Assembly (NCBI GenBank): GCA_035526665.1
Contig: DATLBY010000091.1
Location: 1 to 20,892, forward strand
DNA: 20,892 nucleotides
Direction of reading: 5' to 3'
DNA from: DATLBY01 sp035526665
GTDB taxonomy: Bacteria; Acidobacteriota; Terriglobia; Bryobacterales; Bryobacteraceae
The notes under the pieces are model-generated. The model was not told the origin of the DNA and did not search any database. It saw only the letters and a list, made by a program, of their open reading frames with translations. Of this stretch, positions 1 through 7,895 are shown in pieces (positions within the stretch are counted from its first letter, which is position 1; each line of letters opens with the position of its first letter). Both the position numbers and the translations under genes were made by a program.

Positions 1-1827
1 CAAGAGGGGGGCCGGACCACTCCGTCTGTTGTTGGATTCACTAAGAATAGCGAGCGGCTTGTCGGTCAGGTTGCCAAGCGCCAAGCCGTTACCAACCCCG
101 AGAATACCATTTACTCCATCAAGCGGTTTATGGGGCGCCGCTATGACGAAGTGAACGAAGAAATGAAGCTGGTTCCATACAAAGTGGTGGCCGGTGATCA
201 TCAGGACGCGCGTGTGGATGCCAGCGGAAAGAAATATTCGCCGCCGGAGGTTTCCGCCATGATCCTGGGAAAGCTCAAGGAGGCCGCCGAAGCCTATTTG
301 GGCGAGAAGGTGAGCAAAGCGGTCATCACCGTGCCGGCATACTTCAATGACGCGCAGCGGCAAGCGACGAAAGACGCCGGCCAGGTAGCTGGTCTGGAAG
401 TGATGCGCATCATCAACGAGCCGACGGCCGCGGCGCTCGCCTACGGACTGGACAAGAAAAAAGACGAGACAATCGCGGTTTTCGATTTCGGCGGCGGCAC
501 CTTCGATATTTCGATCCTGGAAGTCGGAGACGGCGTAGTGGAAGTCAAGTCGACCAATGGCGACACGCATTTGGGCGGCGACAACATCGATCACAAATTG
601 ATTGATTGGATCATTACGGAATTCAAGCGGGAAAACGGCATCGATCTTTCCAAGGACCAGATGGCTCTCCAGCGGCTGAAAGAGGCGGCGGAGAAGGCCA
701 AAGTGGAGTTGTCTACCCTGCTGGAAACCGAGATCAATTTGCCCTTCGTCTCCGCCGATGCCACCGGGCCTAAGCACCTGGTGATGAAGATCACGCGCGC
801 GAAGTTCCAGGACATGATTGCGGATATTCTGGAGCGCCTGATTGGCCCTTGCAAACAGGCCATGGGCGATGCGAACGTCACCCCGCAACAGATCGACGAA
901 GTCGTGATGGTCGGCGGATCCACACGTATTCCCAAAGTCCAGGAAATGGTGCGTAATCTGTTTGGCAAAGAGCCCAACAAGAGCGTGAATCCGGATGAGG
1001 TGGTCGCGATTGGAGCCGCCGTGCAGGGTGGCGTACTCGGCGGCGAAGTGAAGGACGTTCTGCTGCTGGACGTCACACCCCTATCCCTCGGAATCGAGAC
1101 GCTGGGCGGTGTTTTCACCAAACTGATTGAACGCAACACCACGATTCCGACGCGCAAAAGCGAGACCTTCTCCACGGCGGCCGATAGCCAATCCTCGGTG
1201 GAAATCAAGGTTTATCAGGGCGAGCGGGCGATGGCGCAGCACAACCGTCTGCTGGGCGTCTTCCAACTTGGCAATATTCCCCCGGCGCCGCGCGGCGTGC
1301 CACAAATCGAAGTCACTTTCGACCTGGATGCAAACGGCATCCTGAACGTGACCGCGAAGGACAAGGCCACAAATAACGAACAAAAGATCACCATCACGTC
1401 ATCGTCCGGTCTCAGCAAGGAAGAGATCGAGAAAATGGCGAAGGATGCAGAGGCTAACGCCGCCGACGATCGCCGGAAAACCGAGGAGATCGAGGCGCGC
1501 AACCGCGCTGATGCGATGGTCCACAACATGGAGAAAATGTTGAAGGAGCATCGCGAGAAGATCAGCGAATCAGATGCGAAAGCCGTGGAAGAGGCCTTGG
1601 AGGAGACGCGCAAAGCGATCGCTTCCGGTTCGACGGAAAGCATCAATGCTTCCATGGATAAACTCACGACTGCCAGCCATAAATTGGCAGAGGCGATGTA
1701 CAAGACGTCCGGTCCGCAAGCGGCTCCGCAGCAGGGTAGCGCCGCCGGGGATGGAGCCAAGCCGGAGGACAAAAAGAAGGATGATGTGGTCGACGCTGAA
1801 TTCGTCGATGTAGAAGACAAGAAGTAA
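1..1827 (+). CDS. dnaK: Molecular chaperone DnaK (Hsp70), 5' end cut by window
   Basis: ATP-dependent Hsp70 chaperone of the cytoplasm, working with DnaJ and GrpE. The reading frame is open from base 1, and the first visible residues (EGGRTTPSVVGFTKN) match the start of the nucleotide-binding domain, so only about 30 residues are missing. 608 residues are visible. Seen in order: the phosphate motif FDFGGGTFDIS, the adenosine motif VGGSTRIP, the interdomain linker DVLLLDVTPLSLGIET, the substrate-binding beta domain, the helical lid, and the typical acidic tail ending EFVDVEDKK. The ATG at 130 is an internal methionine and not the start. dnaJ and hspR follow on the same strand; grpE is not in the window. 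A terminator-like hairpin directly after the stop probably lowers read-through into dnaJ. Identification is essentially certain. Confidence 0.98.
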   Translation, partial: QEGGRTTPSVVGFTKNSERLVGQVAKRQAVTNPENTIYSIKRFMGRRYDEVNEEMKLVPYKVVAGDHQDARVDASGKKYSPPEVSAMILGKLKEAAEAYLGEKVSKAVITVPAYFNDAQRQATKDAGQVAGLEVMRIINEPTAAALAYGLDKKKDETIAVFDFGGGTFDISILEVGDGVVEVKSTNGDTHLGGDNIDHKLIDWIITEFKRENGIDLSKDQMALQRLKEAAEKAKVELSTLLETEINLPFVSADATGPKHLVMKITRAKFQDMIADILERLIGPCKQAMGDANVTPQQIDEVVMVGGSTRIPKVQEMVRNLFGKEPNKSVNPDEVVAIGAAVQGGVLGGEVKDVLLLDVTPLSLGIETLGGVFTKLIERNTTIPTRKSETFSTAADSQSSVEIKVYQGERAMAQHNRLLGVFQLGNIPPAPRGVPQIEVTFDLDANGILNVTAKDKATNNEQKITITSSSGLSKEEIEKMAKDAEANAADDRRKTEEIEARNRADAMVHNMEKMLKEHREKISESDAKAVEEALEETRKAIASGSTESINASMDKLTTASHKLAEAMYKTSGPQAAPQQGSAAGDGAKPEDKKKDDVVDAEFVDVEDKK

Positions 1828-1840
1828 TCATCCAGGTTGC

Positions 1841-1870
1841 GGGGCGAGTCCGGTAGATTCGCCCCTTTTT
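1841..1870 (+). terminator. Intrinsic terminator or attenuator between dnaK and dnaJ
   Basis: A perfect 7-bp stem, GGGGCGA (1841-1847) with TCGCCCC (1859-1865), has an 11-base loop and is followed at once by TTTTT (1866-1870). It begins 13 bases after the dnaK stop, and its T run ends 6 bases before the dnaJ ATG. The form is that of a rho-independent terminator. Its position inside an apparent operon suggests partial termination, giving more dnaK than dnaJ-hspR transcript. It also covers the place where a dnaJ ribosome binding site should lie. Confidence 0.7.
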
Positions 1871-1876
1871 GAGACC

Positions 1877-3040
1877 ATGGCGACTAAACAGGATCACTAC
1901 GAAACGCTCGGCGTGGCGCGCGAAGCCAGCGAGGACGAGATACGGAAGGCGTATCGCAAACTGGCTCGCAAGTATCACCCCGACCTGAACCCTGGGGACA
2001 AGGCGGCCGAGGAGCGTTTCAAGAATGTCCAGGAAGCCTATGACATTTTGAACGATTCCAAAAAGCGCCAGATGTACGATCAATTCGGCTTTTATTCGGA
2101 AAACGGTATGCCGGCCGGCCAGGGAGGTCCGGGCCAAGGGTACGGGCCGGGGCCGAATATGGGATTTGGAGGATTCGACTTCTCTGATTTCGCCACCGGG
2201 CCGGGTGCGCGCGAAAGCCAGTCGGGCGGGTTCCGGGATCTGTTCAGCCAGTTCTTTGGGGGCCGCGAAGGGCAGGAGCAACAGACAGCACCGCCGGAGA
2301 AGGGCAGCGACCTGGAATACGGTCTGAATATCGACTTCTGGCAGTCGATTCGCGGCGCACAGGTGAAGCTCACGTTGAACCGCCAGGACGTCTGTGATAC
2401 CTGTCACGGCAGCGGATCGGCGGGCGGCAATACTCCCGCGTGTCCCGCGTGCAACGGGACAGGGACAGTGAATCAGATGGCAGGCGCGATGCGCTTTAAC
2501 TTGACCTGCCCGCGCTGTGGGGGCAAGGGAAAACTGCGCAACGTTTGTCCTACCTGTTTCGGCGATGGACGAGTGACAAAAGCGGATACGGTTGAGGTTC
2601 GGATACCAGCCGGCACCCAGGCGGGCTCCAGGTTGCGTGTCGGCGGCAAAGGAAATGCCGGAACTCAGGGGGCGCCGGCGGGCGATCTTTTTATCACCAT
2701 CCGGGTAGAGCCGCACCCGATTTTTCAACGCGACGGCGACAACATCAACATCAAGGTGCCGGTGACCGTAGCCGAGGCCGGACTTGGCGCCAAAATCGAA
2801 GTACCGACGGTGGACGGCCGCGCACTGCTGAAGATCCCGCAGGGGACGCAAAATGGCCAGAAATTTCGGCTGCGTGAAAAGGGAGTCTTCAACTCACGGA
2901 AGAATACCCGAGGCGACCAAATCGTTGAGGTTTCCCTGCAGGCTCCCAAAGTGCAGGATGAGCGCACGAAAGAGCTGCTGCGGGAACTGGCCCAACTGCA
3001 GCCCGAAGACCCTCGTCAGTCTCTATGGGATAAGGTGTAG
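1877..3040 (+). CDS. dnaJ: Chaperone protein DnaJ (Hsp40, zinc-finger type)
   Basis: Co-chaperone that stimulates DnaK ATP hydrolysis and delivers unfolded clients. The 387-residue length is normal for a type I DnaJ. The J domain (residues about 5-70) carries HPD at 34-36. A Gly/Phe-rich linker covers about 77-130. The cysteine-rich domain has all four CxxCxGxG-type repeats (Cys 173/176, 189/192, 211/214, 224/227); the last reads CPTCFGDG. Two C-terminal beta-sandwich substrate domains follow. The full zinc domain separates it from CbpA-type proteins. The ATG lies 6 bases after the T run of a terminator-like hairpin, with only a weak GAG as Shine-Dalgarno, so initiation may be inefficient or tied to RNA structure. 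hspR begins 3 bases after the stop. Confidence 0.97.
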   Translation: MATKQDHYETLGVAREASEDEIRKAYRKLARKYHPDLNPGDKAAEERFKNVQEAYDILNDSKKRQMYDQFGFYSENGMPAGQGGPGQGYGPGPNMGFGGFDFSDFATGPGARESQSGGFRDLFSQFFGGREGQEQQTAPPEKGSDLEYGLNIDFWQSIRGAQVKLTLNRQDVCDTCHGSGSAGGNTPACPACNGTGTVNQMAGAMRFNLTCPRCGGKGKLRNVCPTCFGDGRVTKADTVEVRIPAGTQAGSRLRVGGKGNAGTQGAPAGDLFITIRVEPHPIFQRDGDNINIKVPVTVAEAGLGAKIEVPTVDGRALLKIPQGTQNGQKFRLREKGVFNSRKNTRGDQIVEVSLQAPKVQDERTKELLRELAQLQPEDPRQSLWDKV

Positions 3041-3043
3041 ATC

Positions 3044-3463
3044 ATGGCAAAGGCGCGATCGAAAGCGGCGTATATGATCTCGGCTGTCGCCGAGCAGTAT
3101 CAGATCCATCCCCAGACGCTTCGGCTGTACGAGCGGGAAGGACTTCTGGCGCCCTCCCGGAGCGACGGGAATACGCGGCTCTACACCGATGAAGATCTCG
3201 AGCGCCTGGAGGTGATTCTGAAGCTCACGCGGGAACTCGGCGTGAACCTGGCAGGCGTTGAAATTATTCTCAACATGCGGGAGAAGATGGAGGCGATGCA
3301 GAGGCAGATTGCCGAGTTCGTAACTACCTTGAACGTGGAATTGGCCTCCCACACCAAACCGGCTACCCAGCCACAGCGCAATTCGCTGATTCCCGTAATT
3401 CAAATGCCGCCCTTTTCCGCCGGCAGCGCTCCCAACCCGCCGGGCCGCCGGCGCAAAAGTTAG
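3044..3463 (+). CDS. hspR: MerR-family heat-shock repressor, HspR-like
   Basis: 139-residue transcription regulator. The N-terminal winged helix-turn-helix (about residues 11-75) shows the MerR/HspR pattern YMISAVAEQYQIHPQTLRLY, then EREGLLAP, and NTRLYTDEDLERL, with a following stretch containing GVNLAGVEIIL that is typical of HspR. A helical segment (about 85-110) should mediate dimerisation; the tail is Pro/Arg-rich. In actinobacteria HspR represses the dnaK operon by binding HAIR inverted repeats with DnaK as co-repressor; the same feedback is inferred here from operon position. No HAIR-like site (CTTGAGT-N7-ACTCAAG) was seen in the window, but the dnaK promoter lies upstream of it. An AAGGTG Shine-Dalgarno (from 3032) sits in the last dnaJ codons. 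The stop overlaps that of the convergent lipoprotein gene. Confidence 0.88.
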   Translation: MAKARSKAAYMISAVAEQYQIHPQTLRLYEREGLLAPSRSDGNTRLYTDEDLERLEVILKLTRELGVNLAGVEIILNMREKMEAMQRQIAEFVTTLNVELASHTKPATQPQRNSLIPVIQMPPFSAGSAPNPPGRRRKS

Positions 3464-4077
3464 CGCGTCGTCTCAAGGTAAGCACCTGTGCTGGCGTCAA
3501 CGTAGACGGAGTGGTCACTGGTAGTGACAGAATCGCCCCATACAACTCGCCAGGCCAAGTCGGGGAACTGCTTGCTATGGGCCAGTAGAAACGTGATTGG
3601 CTTATCGGGAAATTGCTTTACGTACGCGGCGCTTTTTTTGAGCGCAGTTTCATACGCGGCATCCGAGTCTATTTTAAATGCCTGGATGTTCCACGGAATG
3701 GATTGCCCTCTGGGCCCGAGGTAGCTCTCCTCCAAGCCCGCGAACACGCCTTTGTGCAGGTTGCCTTCACCCTCCACTACCGAGTACGTAAATGCTTTTA
3801 CCTTTTGCTTCGCCGGTGAAACGAAGCTAACCTGCCAAGCTCCGCTCTTCCCTGGCTCATCCTTCACCTGGGTCAGGCGCAGGCTCATCATCTCGAGACC
3901 CTGCACATCGGGAGACCAAAGCCGCGCCGAGCCGTACATTTGGTAGAAAGCGTAACGGCCCGTCACGGGAACGGCAGGCTTCTCAGGTTCCTTTAGCTTG
4001 GGCTTGGGAGCGTCGGCGCAGCCCGAGAAGGTGGCGACCGCACCCACGGACAGCAGTACAGCACGGCGTGAGATCAT
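3460..4077 (-). CDS. Small predicted lipoprotein of unknown function
   Basis: 205 residues. The N-terminus MISRRAVLLSVGAVATFSGC has an Arg pair, a hydrophobic core and a lipobox-like FSGC with Cys20, so it is probably a lipoprotein; SRRAVLL also resembles a Tat signal. The mature part starts with a Lys/Pro-rich stretch and then a globular domain. Its last 35 residues (WRVVWGD... then VYVDASTGAYLE) resemble the end of a PepSY-like fold, where a strand leads into a DxxTG turn; this is a weak structural guess. No catalytic motif is seen. The gene converges on hspR with overlapping stop codons (TTAG, 3460-3463) and diverges from the TPR gene with a 47-base gap. The reading frame is convincing, but the function is unknown. 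Confidence 0.8.
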   Translation of the reverse strand: MISRRAVLLSVGAVATFSGCADAPKPKLKEPEKPAVPVTGRYAFYQMYGSARLWSPDVQGLEMMSLRLTQVKDEPGKSGAWQVSFVSPAKQKVKAFTYSVVEGEGNLHKGVFAGLEESYLGPRGQSIPWNIQAFKIDSDAAYETALKKSAAYVKQFPDKPITFLLAHSKQFPDLAWRVVWGDSVTTSDHSVYVDASTGAYLETTR

Positions 4078-4082
4078 CCTTC

Positions 4083-4097
4083 CATTATGGGATAATG
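4083..4097. promoter_or_regulatory. Palindrome in the divergent intergenic gap
   Basis: A perfect 6-bp inverted repeat, CATTAT-GGG-ATAATG, lies in the 47-base gap between the divergent lipoprotein and TPR genes. Read as GATAAT on the plus strand and CATAAT on the minus strand, it resembles a -10 element in both directions. It could be a shared operator/promoter core, but such a short palindrome may be chance. No convincing -35 was found. Confidence 0.3.
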
Positions 4098-4124
4098 CAG
4101 GCGGAAGTCTGGAGTTCCCGCATT

Positions 4125-5423
4125 ATGAGTATCACGTTCGTCCGTCGAAGCCTAACCCTGGCGGTCGCTTCCGCTATTTATCTCCAAACCATCTTGGCGC
4201 AGCAACCGGGCACGAATACCGGACCAACCGCACCCGGTGGTACTCCGGGCAGTGTAGGCACCGCGCCGGGAGGCACCCCTCCCGGGGGAAACGTACCCGG
4301 CATACCGAGTCGCATTCCAAATACCCGTCCTACAATGGATCCCAACCAGCAGCAGTTTCCCGAGATGCAGCGCCCCATCTTCTTATCGGGCAAAGTGGTG
4401 ATGGAAGATGGCACTCCGCCGCCCGACCCGGTCACTATCGAGAGGGTCTGCAACGGAACGCCGCGTCCCGAGGGCTATACCGATAGCAAGGGACGCTTCA
4501 GCTTCCAGCTAGGGCAAAACAATTCCATGTTCCAGGATGCGAGTGTCGCCTCCACGCCTGACCCAGCCTTTGGCGGCCCCTCCGGCAGTCCTCAACGAAG
4601 CGGCGGCTTTGGGCAACAACGAGGCATCACAGAGCGCGAATTGATGGGTTGTGAGTTGCGCGCCTCACTTCCTGGTTTCCGTTCCGAGCCGGTTAGTTTG
4701 GCTGGCCGGCGGGTTATGGACAACCCGGAGGTGGGCACCATAATCCTGCACCGCCTCGCGAAGGTGGATGGATTTACCTTCAGCGGGACCACGGCCTTTG
4801 CCCCGAAAGATGCGCAGAAGGCCTTCAACAAAGGGAAGGATCTGCTCAAAAAGAAGAAGCTGTCCGAAGCTGAGACCGAATTTCAGAAAGCAGTCAATCT
4901 CTATCCCAAGTATGCAGTCGGGTGGTATGAGCTTGGACTCGTGTACCAGCAACAGAAAAAGATCGATGAGGCGCGGCAAGCCTACGACGCCTCATTGAAG
5001 GCCGATTCCAAATTTGTGACGCCATACGCGCAGCTCGCCAGGATCGAACTATCGCAGAGCAACTGGCAAGGCGTGGCCGATTATACCGGCAAGGTGATCA
5101 AGCTCAACCCCTACTTTTCTCCCGAAATGTATTTCTATAGCGCCGTGGCCAATTTGAATCTGAAGAACCTCGACCAGGCGGAGGAGCATGCAAAAGAGGC
5201 CCTGAAGATGGATAGCCAGCATAGAAATCCAAAAGCGAACCATGTCTTAGGGGTAATCCTAGCCCAAAAACAGGATTATCCGGGAGCGGCTGAGAATTTG
5301 AATCTCTATCTGAAGTTCGCCCCGAACGCTTCGGATGCCGATATTGTCAAAAAGCAGCTGGCAGAGCTGCAAGGCCTCGCGACCGGCGGGAAAAACGCGC
5401 AACCGGGCGAAAAAACGCCTTAA
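4125..5423 (+). CDS. Secreted carboxypeptidase-regulatory-like / TPR repeat protein
   Basis: 432 residues from the ATG at 4125, chosen because GGAG lies 10 bases upstream and a clean signal peptide begins there (basic MSITFVRR, hydrophobic core, likely cleavage after ILA). The longer frame from 4068 adds residues unlike a signal. Next come a Pro/Gly-rich linker (about 28-70), a beta domain like the carboxypeptidase regulatory fold (about 85-212: FLSGKVVMEDGTPPP, then YTDSKGRFSFQL), and TPR-type helices (about 228-415: KAFNKGKDLLKKKKLSEAE, YAVGWYELGLVYQQQKKIDEA, NHVLGVILAQKQDYPGAAENL). It is likely periplasmic or surface-exposed and mediates protein contacts. Such fusions are common in acidobacterial genomes. 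The partner is unknown. Confidence 0.85.
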   Translation: MSITFVRRSLTLAVASAIYLQTILAQQPGTNTGPTAPGGTPGSVGTAPGGTPPGGNVPGIPSRIPNTRPTMDPNQQQFPEMQRPIFLSGKVVMEDGTPPPDPVTIERVCNGTPRPEGYTDSKGRFSFQLGQNNSMFQDASVASTPDPAFGGPSGSPQRSGGFGQQRGITERELMGCELRASLPGFRSEPVSLAGRRVMDNPEVGTIILHRLAKVDGFTFSGTTAFAPKDAQKAFNKGKDLLKKKKLSEAETEFQKAVNLYPKYAVGWYELGLVYQQQKKIDEARQAYDASLKADSKFVTPYAQLARIELSQSNWQGVADYTGKVIKLNPYFSPEMYFYSAVANLNLKNLDQAEEHAKEALKMDSQHRNPKANHVLGVILAQKQDYPGAAENLNLYLKFAPNASDADIVKKQLAELQGLATGGKNAQPGEKTP

Positions 5424-5509
5424 ACGCGACGCGTAGTCCTATCTCCAGCAAGCAAAAAATGGCGAAACGAGAACCTGCGTTCGCTGGTCACTCCATAGAG
5501 GTCCTTGAC

Positions 5510-6601
5510 ATGGAAAAGGAACAGCAACAAATGAACTTACCGACCCCGGACGAGTGGAAAGCGCTGGCGTCGGCGGAATTTCCGTCCATCACGATTTTTA
5601 TTCCACTGCGCAGAAAAGAGCAGCGGCGGCGTGAGGAAGGGGTCCGCTTACGAACGGCGCTGCAAGCCGTCGAATCGAAATTGAGAGCCCGCCAACTGGA
5701 GCCTTCGGTGATAGGGGAGTTGATTGAACCCATTTCCGAGATGGTGGATGATGACGAGACCTGGACCAGGGACGGTGGCACGTTGGTAATTATGAGGTCG
5801 CGCAGTGTGTTGCGATCGTTCTCTGTTCCACAGGAGTTGCCGGAAGGCGCCAGCGTCGCGGACCATTTTTGTGTTTTGCCGATCCTGAGCGCGCTGGAGC
5901 AACGCAAAGCCTTCTACTTGCTCGCGCTAAGTCAGAATCACGTGCGACTTCTTTACTGTACCGATGAGCATTCCGAAGAGATTCCGCTTCCCGCGGGCAT
6001 GCCGAAGAGTTTGGAAGACTGGCTTAGCACATCGGGTCCCACAGGTTCCAATTCCCATCGTCCAGAAGGTGGCGGAACATTCAATTCCACTACAGATCGA
6101 GATAAAGCGAACGAGCACCTGCTGAACTTTTTCCGCGTGGTCAACAAAGGCATTTTTGATCTGCTGAAGAATGAGTCGGTCCCTCTGGTGCTCGCCGGAG
6201 TGGAAAAGGAGCTGGCACTTTATCGCTCTGTCAACACCTATGCACAAACGGTCGCGGAAGGCGTCCATGGCGCGCCCGACGGGTTGAAGGGTGGCGAGAT
6301 GCACCGGAGGGCGCTCGAAATCGCCCAGCCAGCGTTCGCTGCGGACTTAGCAAAAGCCTTGGCCGATTTTGAGCGGCTGGGCGGCACCAACCGCACCGCG
6401 ACCGACCTAGCCGCAATTGAGAAGGCGGCCCGCGAAGGCAGGGTTGCCCACCTGCTGGTGGCAGAGCGCGAGAGTGAAACGAGTGACGACCAGGCAAATG
6501 CCGCGGCACTGCTAACCCTGGCCAACCGTGGCATCGTCACCGTCGCAGGACCTGATAAAGTGCCATCCGAGTCCGGCTTGGCGGCGATTCTCCGATACTG
6601 A
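5510..6601 (+). CDS. baeRF-type (bacterial eRF1-like) domain protein
   Basis: 363 residues from the ATG at 5510, preferred because AGAGG lies 8 bases upstream; an ATG at 5459 has no clear Shine-Dalgarno, and one at 5531 with AAGGA is also possible. The sequence follows the pattern of bacterial homologues of the archaeo-eukaryotic release factor superfamily: an opening ITIFIPLRRKEQ strand, a helical stretch, GTLVIMRSRSVLRSFSVP, a strand leading to FCVLPILSALEQRKAFYLLA, then LSQNHVRLLYC, and a C-terminal eL30/RNase-like half with PLVLAGVEKELALYRSV and HLLVAERES. These proteins are proposed to act at the ribosome in rescue, stalling or hibernation; the function here is inferred from family only. 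It stands alone, 86 bases after the TPR gene, with a tRNA gene converging on it. Confidence 0.75.
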   Translation: MEKEQQQMNLPTPDEWKALASAEFPSITIFIPLRRKEQRRREEGVRLRTALQAVESKLRARQLEPSVIGELIEPISEMVDDDETWTRDGGTLVIMRSRSVLRSFSVPQELPEGASVADHFCVLPILSALEQRKAFYLLALSQNHVRLLYCTDEHSEEIPLPAGMPKSLEDWLSTSGPTGSNSHRPEGGGTFNSTTDRDKANEHLLNFFRVVNKGIFDLLKNESVPLVLAGVEKELALYRSVNTYAQTVAEGVHGAPDGLKGGEMHRRALEIAQPAFAADLAKALADFERLGGTNRTATDLAAIEKAAREGRVAHLLVAERESETSDDQANAAALLTLANRGIVTVAGPDKVPSESGLAAILRY

Positions 6602-6613
6602 GTCGCTTGTGAG

Positions 6614-6690
6614 TGGTGGGCGGTTAGGGACTCGAACCCCAGACCCCTTCGGTGTAAACGAAGTGCTCTAACCAACTGAGCTAACCGCCC
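6614..6690 (-). tRNA. tRNA-Val (anticodon UAC)
   Basis: The minus strand folds as a complete cloverleaf of 77 bases with encoded CCA: acceptor GGGCGGT/ACCGCCC, D stem GCTC/GAGC, anticodon stem CTTCG/CGAAG with loop TTTACAC (anticodon TAC), five-base variable region GGGTC, T stem TGGGG/CCCTA with loop TTCGAGT, discriminator A, then CCA. The UAC anticodon reads GUA and other valine codons by wobble; discriminator A fits Val. It lies 12 bases past the baeRF stop, in the opposite orientation. Confidence 0.97.
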
Positions 6691-6776
6691 GCAAGTGAAT
6701 GCGACACGGAAAAGGTGCGCAACAAATTCAGGGTAGCACAGCAAGTCGGGATGTAGAGGTTTTGCGCCGGGCTCAG

Positions 6777-6806
6777 TTTACGTTCTCTGGGCATTTGGCC
6801 TAAACT
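6777..6806 (+). promoter_or_regulatory. Candidate promoter for the polysaccharide operon
   Basis: TTTACG (6777-6782) and TAAACT (6801-6806), 18 bases apart, each match the sigma-70 -35 and -10 consensus at four of six positions. They lie 63 bases before the gmd start, in the only sizeable gap (6691-6869) upstream of the operon. Weak matches like these also occur by chance. Confidence 0.25.
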
Positions 6807-6869
6807 GTAGTGATCCAGGGCTTTTCACAGCTCGGGCAATTTACCCAGCCGCGGAGTCAAATCGTTACC

Positions 6870-7889
6870 ATGAAACGCGCATTAATCGCCGGTGTGACCG
6901 GTCAGGACGGATCGTACCTGGCTGAGCAGCTTCTCGCAAAAGGATATGAGGTTCACGGTATTAAACGCCGCTCCAGCAGCTTCAATACGGGCCGCGTAGA
7001 TGATATCTATTCGGATTTTCACGAAAGAGGTACTCGATTTTTTCTGCATTTCGCCGACCTGTCCGATTCCAGCAGTATCTTTAAACTCCTCTATGAAATT
7101 CAGCCTGACGAGGTCTACAATCTGGCGGCCCAGAGTCATGTGCGGGTAAGCTTCGACATTCCTGAATATACGACCGACATTACTGGAACGGGTGCACTTC
7201 GCCTCCTGGAAGGAATCCGGCAGACGGGCATCAAAACCAGGTATTATCAAGCCTCCTCGAGCGAAATGTTCGGCTCGGCGCCGGCGCCGCAAAGCGAGAA
7301 CACAGTATTCCATCCAAGAAGCCCATACGCGTGCGCCAAGTTGTTCGCGCACTCCATCACTGTGAATTATCGAGAGAGCTACGATATGTTTGCCTGTAGC
7401 GGGATTTTGTTTAACCATGAGTCGCCGCGCAGAGGAGAAACCTTTGTGACCCGAAAAATCGCACGTGCCGTCGCGCAGATCAAATTAGGGATGCAAGAGA
7501 AACTGTATCTGGGGAATCTGGATGCCAAGCGCGACTGGGGCTACGCTCCGGAATACACAGAGGCCATGTGGATGATGCTGCAACAGGAGCGTCCCGACGA
7601 TTATGTCATTGGCACCGGCGACACACGCACCGTAAAAGATTTCGTCGAAGCCGCGTTCGGATATGCAAATCTCGATTGGGAAAAGCACGTCGAGATCGAT
7701 CCCAGGTACTTCCGGCCGGCCGAAGTGGAGGAGTTGCAGGCCGATGTTTCCAAGGCTCGCAGACAGCTTGGGTGGCATCACAAAGTGGAATTCACCGAGT
7801 TGGTCCGAATTATGGTGCAGGCCGAGCTGGATGAACTCCAGCAGCCCGCGCCCGGCAAGTCAAAGCCGGCGGTCGGGAAAGGGCTGTAG
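6870..7889 (+). CDS. gmd: GDP-mannose 4,6-dehydratase
   Basis: 339 residues. Converts GDP-D-mannose to GDP-4-keto-6-deoxy-D-mannose in the cytoplasm, the first step to GDP-fucose and related deoxysugars. It is an extended short-chain dehydrogenase: Rossmann motif GVTGQDGSYLAE (residues 8-19), the RRSSSFNTGR cofactor-binding segment (34-43), active-site SSSE (129-132), catalytic Tyr153 and Lys157 (YACAK), and NHESPRRGETFVTRKI. The ATG at 6870 is chosen because MKRALIAGVTGQDG is the family N-terminus; an upstream in-frame ATG at 6810 adds unrelated residues. GGAG lies 13 bases before the start, which is rather far. The next gene, 6 bases on, performs the following step. A heptose-specific paralogue is possible, since heptose genes lie nearby. 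Confidence 0.95.
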   Translation: MKRALIAGVTGQDGSYLAEQLLAKGYEVHGIKRRSSSFNTGRVDDIYSDFHERGTRFFLHFADLSDSSSIFKLLYEIQPDEVYNLAAQSHVRVSFDIPEYTTDITGTGALRLLEGIRQTGIKTRYYQASSSEMFGSAPAPQSENTVFHPRSPYACAKLFAHSITVNYRESYDMFACSGILFNHESPRRGETFVTRKIARAVAQIKLGMQEKLYLGNLDAKRDWGYAPEYTEAMWMMLQQERPDDYVIGTGDTRTVKDFVEAAFGYANLDWEKHVEIDPRYFRPAEVEELQADVSKARRQLGWHHKVEFTELVRIMVQAELDELQQPAPGKSKPAVGKGL

Positions 7890-7895
7890 AGCACC

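Noticed and set aside
591..1820. Two ~200-codon minus-strand frames inside dnaK (591-1208 and 1215-1820)
   Set aside because: They are Ser/Ala/Arg-rich mirror frames of the strongly conserved dnaK; no domain or ribosome binding site is seen.
1664..2851. 395-codon open frame on the minus strand across the dnaK end and dnaJ
   Set aside because: It is antisense to two certain genes, low in recognisable motifs, and its amino acid mix (Arg, Ala, Leu, His) is what GC-rich antisense frames give.
4068..4124. Upstream extension of the TPR protein to the ATG at 4068
   Set aside because: It overlaps the divergent lipoprotein start and places a non-signal stretch before a good signal peptide; the ATG at 4125 has a GGAG site.
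5395..5440. Hairpin GGCG-A6-CGCC and the dyad ACGCGACGCGT at the end of the TPR gene as terminator
   Set aside because: The stem is only four to five pairs, lies partly in coding sequence, and no T run follows.
6238..6744. 168-codon minus-strand frame across the baeRF gene end and the tRNA
   Set aside because: It runs straight through the tRNA-Val gene and is antisense to the baeRF gene.
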